Origin: Wenxinia marina DSM 24838
GTDB taxonomy: Bacteria > Pseudomonadota > Alphaproteobacteria > Rhodobacterales > Rhodobacteraceae
Assembly: GCF_000379485.1 (NCBI RefSeq)
Contig: NZ_KB902281.1
Span: 1-64,000 of the forward strand
Length of the DNA: 64,000 nucleotides
Direction of reading: 5' to 3'
A program made the position numbers and the translations under genes. The notes beneath the pieces were generated by a model, which was not told the origin of the DNA, did not search any database, and was given only the letters and a program-made list of their open reading frames with translations. This document shows, in pieces, positions 33,118 to 41,650 of this stretch (within the stretch, counting starts at the first letter, position 1; the number at the start of each line of letters is the position of its first letter).

Positions 33118-33861
33118 ATGCCAGAGACCGTCCCGCCCGCCTTCGTCCTGATCCGCCCGCAGATGGGCGAGAACATCGGCGCCGCCGCGCGGGCGATGTG
33201 GAACTTCGGCCTCGCACGGATGCGTCTCGTCGATCCGCGCGACGGCTGGCCCAACCCGGCCGCCGCGGCGATGGCGAGCGGGGCGGGACGCCTGCTCGAC
33301 GCCGCCGGCCTCTACGCCACGACTCCCGAGGCGGTGGCCGACGCCACCCGCGTCTACGCCACCACGGCCCGCCCGCGCGGCCTGACGAAGCCGGTCCTCA
33401 CCCCCGAGGAGGCGATGCGCGAGGCGGCGGGCATCGTCGCGGAGGGGGGCCGCGTCGCCGTCCTCTTCGGGCCCGAGCGGACGGGGATGGAGAACGACGA
33501 CATCGCGCTCGCCAACGCGATCGTCAGCGTGCCGGTGAACCCGGAGTTCCCGTCGCTCAACCTCGCCCAGTGCGTCCTCCTCATGGCCTACGAGTGGCGC
33601 CGCGCCGCCGAGGCGGCCGAGGCGCGGCGGGACGAGATGGCCGGCGCGACCTGGGCCACGGCAGGCGACGTGGAGAGTCTCGCGCGGACCTACGAGGCGC
33701 GGCTGGAGGAGACGGGCTTCTTCTTCCCCGCCGACAAGGCGCCGGGCATGAAGATGACGCTGCGCAACCTGTGGAGCCGGATGCCGCTGACCCGGCCGGA
33801 CGTGCAGATCCTGCACGGCATCCTGCGACACTTGGCCCGGCGGGGCGGCGGGGCCGGCTGA
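33118..33861 (+). CDS. trmJ: RNA methyltransferase, TrmJ/SpoU type
   Basis: A 247-residue SPOUT-class 2'-O-methyltransferase, closest in layout to TrmJ, which methylates position 32 of tRNA anticodon loops. Signatures are the N-terminal VLIRPQMGENIGAAARAMWNFG, VLFGPERTGMENDD and the knot end VNPEFPSLNLAQCVLLMAYEW split over motifs 2 and 3. The C-terminal helices (about 185-247) match the TrmJ extension. Start is ATG at 33118. It follows aroB by 44 bases on the same strand. A related rRNA enzyme cannot be excluded. Confidence 0.88.
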   Translation: MPETVPPAFVLIRPQMGENIGAAARAMWNFGLARMRLVDPRDGWPNPAAAAMASGAGRLLDAAGLYATTPEAVADATRVYATTARPRGLTKPVLTPEEAMREAAGIVAEGGRVAVLFGPERTGMENDDIALANAIVSVPVNPEFPSLNLAQCVLLMAYEWRRAAEAAEARRDEMAGATWATAGDVESLARTYEARLEETGFFFPADKAPGMKMTLRNLWSRMPLTRPDVQILHGILRHLARRGGGAG

Positions 33862-33929
33862 CTTGCGGCCCCCGGGCGGCGGGCCTAGCTTGCCGCCCGC
33901 CACGACACGACCAGCGGACGGACGATCTC

Positions 33930-35081
33930 ATGGGCCTGAAACCCGGCAAATCCCGCGCGATCTTCGAGGAGGTGACGACGACCGAGAAGGCCGTCGCCGC
34001 CCCCGGCCAGATCGACCGCGGCCGCGGCGGCGCCCGCGGCGCGATCCGCGTCTGGCTGATGATCCTGTTCGCGCTGGTCTGGGTGATGATCGCCGTCGGC
34101 GGCGCGACGCGTCTGACCGACTCGGGCCTGTCGATCACCGAGTGGGCGCCGATCTCGGGCGCCATCCCGCCGTTGAACGCGGCCGACTGGGAGGCGCAGT
34201 TCGCCGCCTACCAGGAGACCGACGAGTTCCAGCAGCAGAACAGCCAGATGACCCTCGACGAGTTCCGCTCGATCTTCTGGTGGGAATGGGGGCACCGGCA
34301 ACTCGGCCGGGTGATCGGCCTCGTCTGGGCCGTCGGCTTCCTGTGGTTCCTGGTGCGGCGGCAGATCCCGCCGGGCTGGACCGGGCGGCTGATCATCCCC
34401 GGCGCCCTCGGCGGCCTGCAGGGCGCGGTCGGCTGGTGGATGGTCTCCTCCGGCCTCGGCACCGGGCGGCTGGACGTGGCGAGCTACCGCCTCGCCGTCC
34501 ACCTCGGCCTCGCCTTCGCGATCCTCGGCCTCCTGGCGTGGTACGTCTTCGCCCTCGGCAGGAGGGAGGCGGACCTGATGCAGGCACGGCGCAGCGCCGA
34601 GCGGCGGCTGTTCGGCGGCGCCACCGGCCTGATGCACCTGACCTTCGTGCAGATCCTCCTCGGCGCGCTCGTCGCCGGCATCGATGCCGGCCGCGCCTTC
34701 CCGACCTGGCCGCTGATGGGGAGCGGCTGGCTGCCGCCGGAACCGTTCACGCTCACCCCTTGGTGGCGCAACTTCTTCGAGGATGCGGGGCTGGTGCAGT
34801 TCGTCCACCGCTGCGCCGGTTACCTCCTCGCCATCCTCGGCGTCGTCGTCTGGGCCCGCGCCCGCCGCTCGCCGCACCCGGCGACGCGCTTCGCCTTCAA
34901 CGCCATGCTGGCGATGGTCGCGGTGCAGATCGTCCTCGGCATCATGACCGCGCTCTATTCCGCGCCGCTCGGCCTCGCGCTGATCCACCAGCTCGGCGCC
35001 GTTGCCCTGTTCGTGCTGATCCTGCGCGGCCGCTTCCTCGCCCGCTATCCGAAAGTCCAGTCCATACGAGGCCGCGCATGA
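33930..35081 (+). CDS. ctaA: Heme A synthase (COX15/CtaA type 2)
   Basis: Oxidises the methyl group of heme O to make heme A for aa3-type cytochrome oxidase. The 383-residue protein has eight hydrophobic helices. Conserved parts include VGGATRLTDSGLSITEWAPI, the helix-end histidine in WEWGHRQLGR, LAVHLGLAF, VAGIDAGRAFPTWPLM, QFVHRCAGYLLA and LIHQLGAVALF, giving the expected four heme-ligand histidines. Without the bacterial-type cysteine loop it fits the alphaproteobacterial/mitochondrial class. The stop overlaps the ATG of the carboxypeptidase gene. Confidence 0.95.
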   Translation: MGLKPGKSRAIFEEVTTTEKAVAAPGQIDRGRGGARGAIRVWLMILFALVWVMIAVGGATRLTDSGLSITEWAPISGAIPPLNAADWEAQFAAYQETDEFQQQNSQMTLDEFRSIFWWEWGHRQLGRVIGLVWAVGFLWFLVRRQIPPGWTGRLIIPGALGGLQGAVGWWMVSSGLGTGRLDVASYRLAVHLGLAFAILGLLAWYVFALGRREADLMQARRSAERRLFGGATGLMHLTFVQILLGALVAGIDAGRAFPTWPLMGSGWLPPEPFTLTPWWRNFFEDAGLVQFVHRCAGYLLAILGVVVWARARRSPHPATRFAFNAMLAMVAVQIVLGIMTALYSAPLGLALIHQLGAVALFVLILRGRFLARYPKVQSIRGRA

Positions 35082-36547
35082 CCGCCTTCGACGAGCTCCT
35101 CGCCTTCCAGCGCGAGACCGAGGCCCTCTCCCAGATCGCCGGCCGGCTCGGCTGGGACCAGGAGACGGTGATGCCGAAGGGCGCGGGGCCCCAGCGCGCG
35201 GAAGAGCACGCGGCGATGGCGAACGTCCTGCACGCCCGCCGCACCGACCCGCGCATCGGCGAGTGGCTGGCGGCGGCGGAGCCGGCGGACGAGGTCGCCG
35301 AGGCGCACCTGCGCCACATCCGCCGCGACTACGAGCGGATGGCGAAGGTGCCGGCGCGGCTCGCGGCAGAGATCGCGCGCACGACCTCGCTCGCCCACGC
35401 CGTCTGGGCGCAGGCCCGCGCGGACGAGGATGTGGCCGCCTTCCTGCCGATGCTGGCCAAGGTGGTCGACCTCCGCCGCGAGGAGGCGGACTGCCTGCGG
35501 GGGCAGGGCAGCCGCTACGACGCGCTGCTGAACGACTACGAGTCCGGCGCGTCGTCGACGCGGATCGCCGGCATGTTCGACGCCCTGCGCCCCCGCCTCG
35601 TCACCCTGCGCGACGCGATCCGCGAGAAGCCGGCGCCGCAGCCGCTCACCGGGACCTTCGCCGAGGAGGGGCAGCTGGCGCTCAGCCAGGAACTTGCGGC
35701 GACCTTCGGCTACGATTTCGGCAACGGCCGGATCGACAAGGCGGTGCACCCGTTCTCCAACGGCTCCGGCCTCGACGTGCGCATCACGACGCGGACCAAC
35801 CCGCTGGACCCGTTCAACTGCTTCTATTCCACGATCCACGAGGTCGGCCACGCCGCCTATGAGCAGGGGATCGACCGGGCCTACCTGCTGACGCCGCTGG
35901 GGCAGGGCGTCTCGATGGGGGTGCACGAGAGCCAGAGCCGCATCTACGAGAACCAGCTCGGCCGCTCCCGCGCCTTCGCCGGCTGGCTGCACGGGCGGAT
36001 GACGGAGACCTTCGGCGACCTCGGCGTGGCGGACGCGGACGCCTTCTACGCCGCGATGAACCGGGTGCACGAGGGCTACATCCGCACCGAGTCGGACGAG
36101 GTCCAGTACAACCTGCACGTCATGCTCCGCTTCGACCTGGAGCGGGCGCTGATCGCGGACGACCTGCAGGTCGCGGACCTCGAGGCGGCGTGGAACGACC
36201 GCTTCCTCGCCGACTTCGGCTTCGCCGTCGACGTGCCGTCGAACGGCCTGCTGCAGGACGTCCACTGGTCCGAGGGGCTGTTCGGCTACTTCCCGACCTA
36301 CTCCCTCGGCAACGTCTATGCCGGCTGCCTGCACCAGGCTCTGCGCACCGCCGTCCCCGATCTCGACGCCGCACTGGTGCGCGGCGACACCGCGCCCGCG
36401 ACGGCGTGGCTGCGCGAGACCGTGCAACGCCACGGGGGCCTGCGCGAGCCGCGGGCGACCATCGCCCATGCCTGCGGGTTCGAGCCGTCGGAAGCGCCGC
36501 TGCTTGACTATCTCGAAGGCAAGTTCGGCGCCCTCTACGGCCTCTGA
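35078..36547 (+). CDS. M32-family metallocarboxypeptidase
   Basis: A 489-residue thermostable-carboxypeptidase-1-type enzyme that trims C-terminal residues from peptides in the cytoplasm. The zinc site is HEVGH at 254-258 with the downstream HESQSRIYENQLGRS glutamate; other M32 motifs are GWDQETVMPKG near 25, DVRITTR, and the late IRTESDEVQYNLH. It is close to the usual 490-500 residues. The ATG overlaps the ctaA stop by four bases, so both are on one transcript with trmJ. Confidence 0.94.
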   Translation: MTAFDELLAFQRETEALSQIAGRLGWDQETVMPKGAGPQRAEEHAAMANVLHARRTDPRIGEWLAAAEPADEVAEAHLRHIRRDYERMAKVPARLAAEIARTTSLAHAVWAQARADEDVAAFLPMLAKVVDLRREEADCLRGQGSRYDALLNDYESGASSTRIAGMFDALRPRLVTLRDAIREKPAPQPLTGTFAEEGQLALSQELAATFGYDFGNGRIDKAVHPFSNGSGLDVRITTRTNPLDPFNCFYSTIHEVGHAAYEQGIDRAYLLTPLGQGVSMGVHESQSRIYENQLGRSRAFAGWLHGRMTETFGDLGVADADAFYAAMNRVHEGYIRTESDEVQYNLHVMLRFDLERALIADDLQVADLEAAWNDRFLADFGFAVDVPSNGLLQDVHWSEGLFGYFPTYSLGNVYAGCLHQALRTAVPDLDAALVRGDTAPATAWLRETVQRHGGLREPRATIAHACGFEPSEAPLLDYLEGKFGALYGL

Positions 36548-36641
36548 CGGCGAAGGTCCGCCTCCCCGGAAGCCGTGAATGGATCGGGTTCGGCCGTCAT
36601 GCGTAGACTGGCCGAACGCGACCCTATCCGGAGGTCAGACG

Positions 36642-36878
36642 ATGTCCGAAAATCTGAATGACGCTCTCGACCGGCTCGAGGACGGCGACTGGGACGGGGC
36701 GCACGCCATCGTCCAGGACATGCCGAGCGAGGAGGCCGCCCGCGTCCACGCGCTGCTGCACCGCATCGAGGGCGACCGCTTCAATGCCGAGTTCTGGTAC
36801 AGGCGCGCCGGCCGCCGCCGGTTCGAGGGCAGCGAGGAAGAGGAGATCGCGCTGCTGCGGTCCGAGCTGAGGCACTGA
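36642..36878 (+). CDS. Small acidic/charged protein, unknown
   Basis: A 78-residue protein ([19 protein letters not shown] to the end RSELRH) with a perfect GGAGG ribosome-binding site eight bases before the ATG at 36642. It has a tetratricopeptide-like helix pair around [27 protein letters not shown] and [13 protein letters not shown]. It has no signal or membrane segment and should be cytoplasmic. Short proteins of this kind are common in Rhodobacteraceae, without a known role. It is convergent with the enoyl-CoA hydratase gene, 16 bases away. Confidence 0.82.
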   Translation: MSENLNDALDRLEDGDWDGAHAIVQDMPSEEAARVHALLHRIEGDRFNAEFWYRRAGRRRFEGSEEEEIALLRSELRH

Positions 36879-36894
36879 CCGCCGGCCCGGCGGG

Positions 36895-37677
36895 TCAGTG
36901 CCAGTCGGGCTTGCGCTTCTCCAGGAACGCCTGAATGCCCTCGGCGGTATCGCGCATCAGCATGTTCTCGACCATCGCGGCGCCGGCCAGCGCGTAGGCA
37001 TCGGCCTCGCCGCGCTCGCCCTGGTCGTAGAACAGCCGCTTGCCGATCCGTACCGCGCCCGACAGCTTGCCCGCCACGGTCCGCGCCAGCTCCTCCGTCG
37101 CCGCCGCAAGCTCCGCCTCCGGCACGGCGCGGTTGATCAGGCCGATCTGCACCGCCTCGTTCACCTCCACGAAGCGTCCTGTTGTCAGCATCTCGAATGC
37201 CGCCTTGGCCGGGACCGCCCGGGTCAGCGCGACCATCGGGGTCGAGCAAAACAGGCCGATATTCACCCCGTTGACGCCGAACCGCGTGCCTTCGGCCGCC
37301 ACGGCCATGTCGCAGGTCGCGACCAGCTGGCAGCCCGCGGCCGTCGCGATGCCGTGCACCTGCGCGATGACGGGCTGGGGCAGGGCGCGGATGCTGCCCA
37401 TCAGGCGCGAGCAGCGGCCGAAGAGGTCCCCGAAATAGGCCGCGCCGCGATCTTCGGACTGGCGGCCCGCCTGCATCTCCTTGAGATCGTGGCCGGCGCA
37501 GAAGGCGCGGCCGGCGCCGGAGAGGATGACGACCTTCACGCCCGGGTCCGCCGCAATGGCGTCGAACGCCGCCTGCAGCTCCGCCAGCATCGCGTCCGAC
37601 AGCGCGTTCAGCCGCTCCGGCGCGTTCATCGTCAGCCGGGCGATGCCGCCCTCGTCCGTCCGCTCCACCAGCGCCAT
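36895..37677 (-). CDS. Enoyl-CoA hydratase/isomerase-family protein
   Basis: A 260-residue crotonase. The oxyanion-hole segments AFCAGHDLKEM (near 60) and GIATAAGCQLVATCDMAVA (near 110) are present. At the second acid position, which is glutamate in classical hydratases, the motif reads VNIGLFCSTP, so the usual catalytic glutamates are not both evident and the exact reaction (hydratase, isomerase or hydrolase) is uncertain. It belongs to the ECHDC3-like group. It diverges from a thioesterase gene, and both would handle CoA esters. Confidence 0.88.
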   Translation of the reverse strand: MALVERTDEGGIARLTMNAPERLNALSDAMLAELQAAFDAIAADPGVKVVILSGAGRAFCAGHDLKEMQAGRQSEDRGAAYFGDLFGRCSRLMGSIRALPQPVIAQVHGIATAAGCQLVATCDMAVAAEGTRFGVNGVNIGLFCSTPMVALTRAVPAKAAFEMLTTGRFVEVNEAVQIGLINRAVPEAELAAATEELARTVAGKLSGAVRIGKRLFYDQGERGEADAYALAGAAMVENMLMRDTAEGIQAFLEKRKPDWH

Positions 37678-37736
37678 GCTTGACCCTCCCGCCGCTCGCG
37701 TGAAGCGTATGCGCCGGGCGGGACGGAGGAAAGACC

Positions 37737-38156
37737 ATGCCGACGATGGATGCCGCAGATCTGGCCGCGTTCCTGGCCAGCGACTTCCCGCAGGTGTCGG
37801 ACGATTACGTGATCGACGGCCCGCCCGACATGGGCCTGCGCGTGCGCCTCAAGCCGGCGGAGCGGCACCTCCGGCCCGGCGGCACCGTTTCGGGCCCGAC
37901 GATGTTCGCACTGGCGGATGTCAGTGTGTACCTCGCCATCCTCGCCGAGATCGGGCCGCAGGCTCTCGCGGTCACCACGTCGGCGTCGTTCGACTTCATG
38001 CGCAAGCCGGCGGCGGGGGCGGACCTGATCTGCGAGTGCCGCCTGCTGAAGCTGGGCCGGGTCCTGGCGGTCGGCGACTGCCTGATCCGCTCCGAAGGAG
38101 ACGAGGCGCCGGTCGCCCGCGCCAGTCTCACCTACTCGATTCCGCCCTCGCGATGA
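37737..38156 (+). CDS. PaaI-family acyl-CoA thioesterase
   Basis: A 139-residue hotdog-fold protein. The segment HLRPGGTVSGPTMFALADVSVYLAIL is the hotdog helix with the family's aspartate (LAD), followed by ALAVTTSASFDFMRKPAAGADLICE. It would hydrolyse acyl- or aryl-CoA thioesters. It diverges from the enoyl-CoA hydratase-type gene across 59 bases, suggesting shared control. A strong hairpin follows 17 bases after its stop. Confidence 0.9.
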   Translation: MPTMDAADLAAFLASDFPQVSDDYVIDGPPDMGLRVRLKPAERHLRPGGTVSGPTMFALADVSVYLAILAEIGPQALAVTTSASFDFMRKPAAGADLICECRLLKLGRVLAVGDCLIRSEGDEAPVARASLTYSIPPSR

Positions 38157-38172
38157 AACGGCCCTGAAAAAA

Positions 38173-38199
38173 CGGGCCGGCGCAGGGAGCGCCGGCCCG
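38173..38199 (-). terminator. Intrinsic terminator of the DUF1127 gene, probably bidirectional
   Basis: CGGGCCGGCGC (38173-38183) pairs perfectly with GCGCCGGCCCG (38189-38199) around a five-base loop, an 11-bp stem. On the minus strand it is followed at once by TTTTTT, the hallmark of an intrinsic terminator, so it ends the DUF1127 transcript. The stem could also stop the thioesterase transcript from the left, where a U-run is missing. Confidence 0.88.
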
Positions 38200-38256
38200 G
38201 GAGGAGGCCGCCAGCGCCGGGGAGACGCGAGGCGGCGGAAGAGATCGTGAGTGGTG

Positions 38257-38451
38257 TCAGGCCTTCCAGAACGGGCGCGCCGCCTCAACCTCGGCCTCGC
38301 CCAGATCCAGCCCGATATCGCGCAGCAGGTGCGGATCGAGGCGTGCCAGCGCACGGCGGCTGGACCAGAGCTGCGCCCAGCGGGCGATGGGCCAGGCGGC
38401 GTCGGCGGAACGGAAGGCGGGGGCGATCGGGAGCGATCGGGCGGCGGGCAT
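38257..38451 (-). CDS. DUF1127-family small protein
   Basis: A 64-residue protein whose C-terminal half (SSRRALARLDPHLLRDIGLDL) is the arginine-rich DUF1127 motif, ending EAARPFWKA. Members in alphaproteobacteria are small RNA-binding or regulatory proteins tied to stress, phosphate or RNA turnover. The ATG at 38451 has AAGGA upstream; an in-frame ATG at 38496 is rejected because it lies in the shared promoter region. It diverges from the MocR regulator and has its own intrinsic terminator, so it is transcribed alone. Confidence 0.9.
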   Translation of the reverse strand: MPAARSLPIAPAFRSADAAWPIARWAQLWSSRRALARLDPHLLRDIGLDLGEAEVEAARPFWKA

Positions 38452-38471
38452 TGTCCTGGTCCTTTTGTTTC

Positions 38472-38553
38472 GATACAATTTGCACTGTTGCGGCATCTTT
38501 TGCTACAATCCGCCGCGGGTGACTGTCGAGGAGAGTTTTGTGGCCGATACAAT
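38472..38553 (+). promoter_or_regulatory. Promoter and repeated GATACAAT boxes between DUF1127 and mocR genes
   Basis: GATACAAT occurs at 38472-38479, GCTACAAT at 38502-38509 and GATACAAT at 38546-38553, the last inside the first codons of the MocR gene. TTGCAC (38480-38485) and TACAAT (38504-38509) are 18 bases apart and form a plausible promoter for the MocR gene. MocR/GntR regulators commonly bind direct repeats at their own promoters, so the three copies may be its operator; the AT-rich copies stand out in this GC-rich DNA. Confidence 0.55.
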
Positions 38554-39937
38554 CTGGTGGCCGGATCTCGCCGGCGATCACGTGAAGAAGACCCAGGGGC
38601 TCAAGGTCTCGATACGCGGCGCCATCGCCTCGGGCCGGATCGGCGTCGGCGCCCGCCTGCCGCCGGTGCGCGAGGTCGCCTGGCGGCTCGGCATCACGCC
38701 GGGGACGGTCGCCAAGGCCTACAAGGACCTCGTCGACGACGGCGTCCTCGAGGCCGTGGTGGGCCGCGGCACCTTCGTCGCGACCGAGGCGGCGCCGGTC
38801 GCGCCGCCGGTCCATGCGGGCTTTCTGGAACGCCTGCCCGAGGGCATGGTCAACCTGCGCAGCGCCGAGGTCGCCGACGTGGGGCAGGCGGACGCGTTCC
38901 GCGAGGCGATGCGGGCGCTGCCGCCGGCCGGCCCCGGCGATTACGTCGGCTACCCGCTCACCGGCTTCGACATCACGCTGCGCCGCCACATCGCCGACTG
39001 GTTCGCGGCCCCGGCACATGGCGAGATCGCGGCCGAGGACGTGGTGCTGACGCAAGGCGGCCAGCACGCGCTGGTGATCCTGATGCAGACGCTGCTGCAC
39101 GGGCCGCGGCCGGTCGTCCTGACGGAGGAGCTGGCCTATCCCGGCATCCGGCACGCCGCCGCCCTGGTGCGGGCCGACATCGCGGGCGTGCCGATGGACG
39201 ACGAGGGGCTGCTGCCCGACGCGCTCGACCGGGCGGCGACGGAGACCGGGGCCCAGCTGCTTTGTACCAGTGCCGAGGCACACAATCCGACGACGGTCCG
39301 CACCTCCGACGAGCGGCGGGCCCGGATCGTCGCCGTCGCCCGGGCGCACGGGATGCAGATCGTCGACGACAACTGCTTCTGCCCCGCGGGCGCCGCCGCC
39401 CCCGGCTACCGGACGCTGGCGCCCGAGCGGTCGTGGCTCGCCGTGTCGCTATCCAAGAACCTCAGCCCCGACATCCGCGTCGGCGCCATCGTCGCGCCGC
39501 CCGGCGGGTCGGCGGCCGTGCGGCAAGTGGCGCAGCAGCAGTTCTTCGGTCTCGCCCGGCCGCTGGTCGAGGTGGTGACGGCGATCATGGAGTCCGGCCG
39601 CGCCGCCGGGTTGCGGGATGCGATCCAGGCCGCGAGCGGACGCCGCGTCGCGATGGCCCGCGAGGCGCTGGCCGGCTGGGACGCCGCGATCCGCGACGAC
39701 GTGCCGTTCGTCTGGCTGCGGATGCCCCGCGGCTGGCGCGCCTCGTCCTTCCTGCGTGCGGCCGAGGCGGCGGGCATCCGCCTCAAGGCCGCCGACGAGT
39801 TCGCGCTGATCGACGGGCGCGCGCCGAATGCCGTCCGCCTGACGCTGACGTCCGAGCAGGACGACGGGCGCTTCCGTGCCGCGCTGGACCGCCTTGCCGG
39901 CCTTCTCGCGCAGCCGCCGCTGGAGGTGGACGTCTAG
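38540..39937 (+). CDS. MocR-type regulator: GntR DNA-binding domain fused to aminotransferase domain
   Basis: A 465-residue MocR-family protein. A winged helix of the GntR type covers about residues 15-80 (LKVSIRGAIASGRIGVGARLPPVREVAWRLG in part, then GTVAKAYKDLVDDG). The aminotransferase-like domain follows, with YVGYPLTG, LTQGGQHALVIL, TSAEAHNPTT, DDNCFC and the PLP lysine in SLSKNLSPDIRVG. Such proteins sense PLP or amino compounds and control amine, PLP or taurine genes. The start is GTG at 38540 after GAGGAGAG. It diverges from the DUF1127 gene; the regulated target is not obvious. Confidence 0.9.
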   Translation: MADTIWWPDLAGDHVKKTQGLKVSIRGAIASGRIGVGARLPPVREVAWRLGITPGTVAKAYKDLVDDGVLEAVVGRGTFVATEAAPVAPPVHAGFLERLPEGMVNLRSAEVADVGQADAFREAMRALPPAGPGDYVGYPLTGFDITLRRHIADWFAAPAHGEIAAEDVVLTQGGQHALVILMQTLLHGPRPVVLTEELAYPGIRHAAALVRADIAGVPMDDEGLLPDALDRAATETGAQLLCTSAEAHNPTTVRTSDERRARIVAVARAHGMQIVDDNCFCPAGAAAPGYRTLAPERSWLAVSLSKNLSPDIRVGAIVAPPGGSAAVRQVAQQQFFGLARPLVEVVTAIMESGRAAGLRDAIQAASGRRVAMAREALAGWDAAIRDDVPFVWLRMPRGWRASSFLRAAEAAGIRLKAADEFALIDGRAPNAVRLTLTSEQDDGRFRAALDRLAGLLAQPPLEVDV

Positions 39938-39950
39938 GCCGTCCGGACGC

Positions 39951-40451
39951 TTAGCCGCCGAAGGCCCAGTCGCCCGCCGCCTCCCACGGGCCGCCGCGAT
40001 AGTGCCAGAGGAGGAGGCCGGTGCCCGTCCCCTCGAACGGCGCGAAGCCGGCGGCGAGGCGGGGATACGCGTTGTCCTCCGTCGGGATCTTGTTCTGCAC
40101 CGTCACGTGCGGCCGCCACCCCTGCCGGTCCTGTCGGGTCAGGCGGTCCTGCCAGCGGACGGCGAGGTCGGCGCGCAGCCGGTCCAGCGCCTCGCTGCGG
40201 ACGCGGTAGGCGACGCCGGGACGCAGGTCCATCAGCTCGGCGAAGCGGAGGGGCAGGGGAGGCGTCCGCGCCGCGACCTCAAGGAGCGCCTGGCCGATCG
40301 GGACGAGGTCGTCGCCCGGCAGCGCGTGGAACAGCGTCAGGTGCGCGGGCAGGCGGTAGCGCCGGTCGGGGAACAGCGCTCGGCGTTCGGCATCGAACCG
40401 GGCGAAGGTCGCACGGTCCAGGGCCAGGGTCAGAATCAGCGGCGCGGTCAT
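39951..40451 (-). CDS. 2'-5' RNA ligase-family (2H phosphoesterase) protein
   Basis: A 166-residue 2H-superfamily protein. The two catalytic motifs are HLT at 37-39 (PAHLTLFHALPG) and HVT at 115-117 (WRPHVTVQNK), as in bacterial ThpR/LigT-type enzymes, which act on 2',3'-cyclic phosphates or ligate RNA ends in vitro. The in vivo substrate is unknown. It is convergent with the MocR gene, 13 bases apart, and diverges from rplM. Confidence 0.9.
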   Translation of the reverse strand: MTAPLILTLALDRATFARFDAERRALFPDRRYRLPAHLTLFHALPGDDLVPIGQALLEVAARTPPLPLRFAELMDLRPGVAYRVRSEALDRLRADLAVRWQDRLTRQDRQGWRPHVTVQNKIPTEDNAYPRLAAGFAPFEGTGTGLLLWHYRGGPWEAAGDWAFGG

Positions 40452-40494
40452 GGGCGGGAGTTGGAGCAGCGGCCGGCGGCGGCAAGCGCTATGG

Positions 40495-40508
40495 GGTAAC
40501 CTGTTACC
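40495..40508. promoter_or_regulatory. Perfect dyad GGTAAC-CT-GTTACC upstream of rplM
   Basis: A perfect 6-2-6 inverted repeat, GGTAACCTGTTACC, lies 48 bases before the -35 of the rplM promoter and 43 bases before the start of the divergent 2H-phosphoesterase gene. The length and form suit an operator for a dimeric helix-turn-helix regulator of the LacI or GntR kind. Which gene it controls is not clear. Confidence 0.4.
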
Positions 40509-40556
40509 GTAATTTCAAGCCATTGTTTCGACGTTGTTTTTCGGCGCGGATCGCGC

Positions 40557-40584
40557 TTGACCGGGCCGCGGCGATCTCTATAAC
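40557..40584 (+). promoter_or_regulatory. Sigma-70-type promoter of rplM-rpsI
   Basis: TTGACC (40557-40562) and TATAAC (40579-40584) are separated by 16 bases, a near-consensus housekeeping promoter 54 bases before the rplM start. It is the best promoter match seen in the window, as expected for ribosomal-protein genes. Confidence 0.75.
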
Positions 40585-40637
40585 CCGCCCATCCCGAACG
40601 CCGGGCGGTCCGCCGCCCCCGACTGATGAGACCAACG

Positions 40638-41099
40638 ATGAAAACCTTTACCGCAACGCCTGCGGACATCGAGAAGAAGTGGATCGTGATCGACGCCGAG
40701 GGCGTCGTCCTCGGCCGGCTCGCCTCGATCGTCGCGATGCGCCTGCGCGGCAAGCACAAGCCGACCTTCACGCCGCACATGGACATGGGCGACAACGTGA
40801 TCGTCATCAACGCCGACAAGGTGCAGCTGACCGGCCGCAAGCGCGAGAAGCCGAACTACTGGCACACCGGCCACCCGGGCGGCATCAAGTCCCGCACCAC
40901 CGGCGAGATCCTCGAGGGCGCGCACCCCGAGCGCGTGGTGATGCAGGCCGTCAAGCGGATGCTTCCCGGCAACCGCCTCAGCCGCCAGCAGATGACCCAC
41001 CTGCGGGTCTTCGCCGGCGCCGAGCACGGCATGGACGCCCAGCAGCCCGAGAGCATCGACGTGAAGTCGATGAACAAGAAGAACACGAGGACCGCGTAA
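40638..41099 (+). CDS. rplM: Ribosomal protein L13
   Basis: Large-subunit protein that binds 23S rRNA early in assembly. The 153 residues start [15 protein letters not shown]; conserved parts are [42 protein letters not shown], and [21 protein letters not shown] in segments. The alphaproteobacterial C-terminal extension follows ([12 protein letters not shown]). ATG at 40638 is the conserved start; an ATG four codons earlier is in frame but not conserved. rpsI follows after three bases. Confidence 0.98.
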   Translation: MKTFTATPADIEKKWIVIDAEGVVLGRLASIVAMRLRGKHKPTFTPHMDMGDNVIVINADKVQLTGRKREKPNYWHTGHPGGIKSRTTGEILEGAHPERVVMQAVKRMLPGNRLSRQQMTHLRVFAGAEHGMDAQQPESIDVKSMNKKNTRTA

Positions 41100-41102
41100 A
41101 TC

Positions 41103-41603
41103 ATGGCCGAACAAGTCAATTCGCTCGAAGAGCTGGGCGCGGTCGCCGGCGACGTCGCCGTGGCAGAGCCCGAAACCCCGCGCGAGCCGGTCCGTGACGA
41201 GCTGGGCCGCTCCTACGCCACCGGCAAGCGGAAGGACGCGGTCGCCCGCGTCTGGATCAAGCCGGGCTCCGGCAAGTTCCTGATCCGCGACGCCAAGGGC
41301 AAGTACATCGACTACACCGCCTACTTCGCGCGTCCGGTGCTGCAGATGATCCTGCGCCAGCCGTTCCAGATCGCCGGGGTCGAGGGCCAGTTCGACGTCC
41401 AGGCGACGGTCGCCGGCGGCGGCCTGTCCGGCCAGGCCGGCGCGGTCAAGCACGGCATCTCCAAGGCGCTGCAGCTGTACGATCCGTCGCTGCGCTCGGC
41501 GCTGAAGGCCGCCGGCTTCCTCACCCGCGACAGCCGCGTGGTCGAGCGCAAGAAGTACGGCAAGCGCAAGGCGCGCCGCAGCTTCCAGTTCTCGAAGCGC
41601 TGA
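41103..41603 (+). CDS. rpsI: Ribosomal protein S9
   Basis: Small-subunit protein whose C-terminal tail reaches the P-site tRNA. The 166 residues include an acidic N-terminal extension of about 35 residues typical of alphaproteobacteria, then the S9 body ([44 protein letters not shown]) and the tail [19 protein letters not shown] ending QFSKR. Part of the universal rplM-rpsI pair, transcribed from the promoter before rplM and ended by a strong hairpin. Confidence 0.98.
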   Translation: MAEQVNSLEELGAVAGDVAVAEPETPREPVRDELGRSYATGKRKDAVARVWIKPGSGKFLIRDAKGKYIDYTAYFARPVLQMILRQPFQIAGVEGQFDVQATVAGGGLSGQAGAVKHGISKALQLYDPSLRSALKAAGFLTRDSRVVERKKYGKRKARRSFQFSKR

Positions 41604-41626
41604 TCCCCGCTGCACCGAGTATCGAG

Positions 41627-41650
41627 AGGGCCGCCCCACCGGGCGGCCCT
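41627..41650 (+). terminator. Terminator after rpsI
   Basis: AGGGCCGCCC (41627-41636) pairs perfectly with GGGCGGCCCT (41641-41650) around a four-base loop; the following TCTGCGTTG is a weak U-rich tail. It starts 24 bases after the rpsI stop and separates the ribosomal operon from the ABC-transporter genes. Confidence 0.8.

Noticed and set aside
37737-38156. The thioesterase as a phenylacetate-pathway PaaI gene
   Set aside because: The fold matches PaaI-type thioesterases, but no other paa gene is in the window, so the pathway assignment is not supported.
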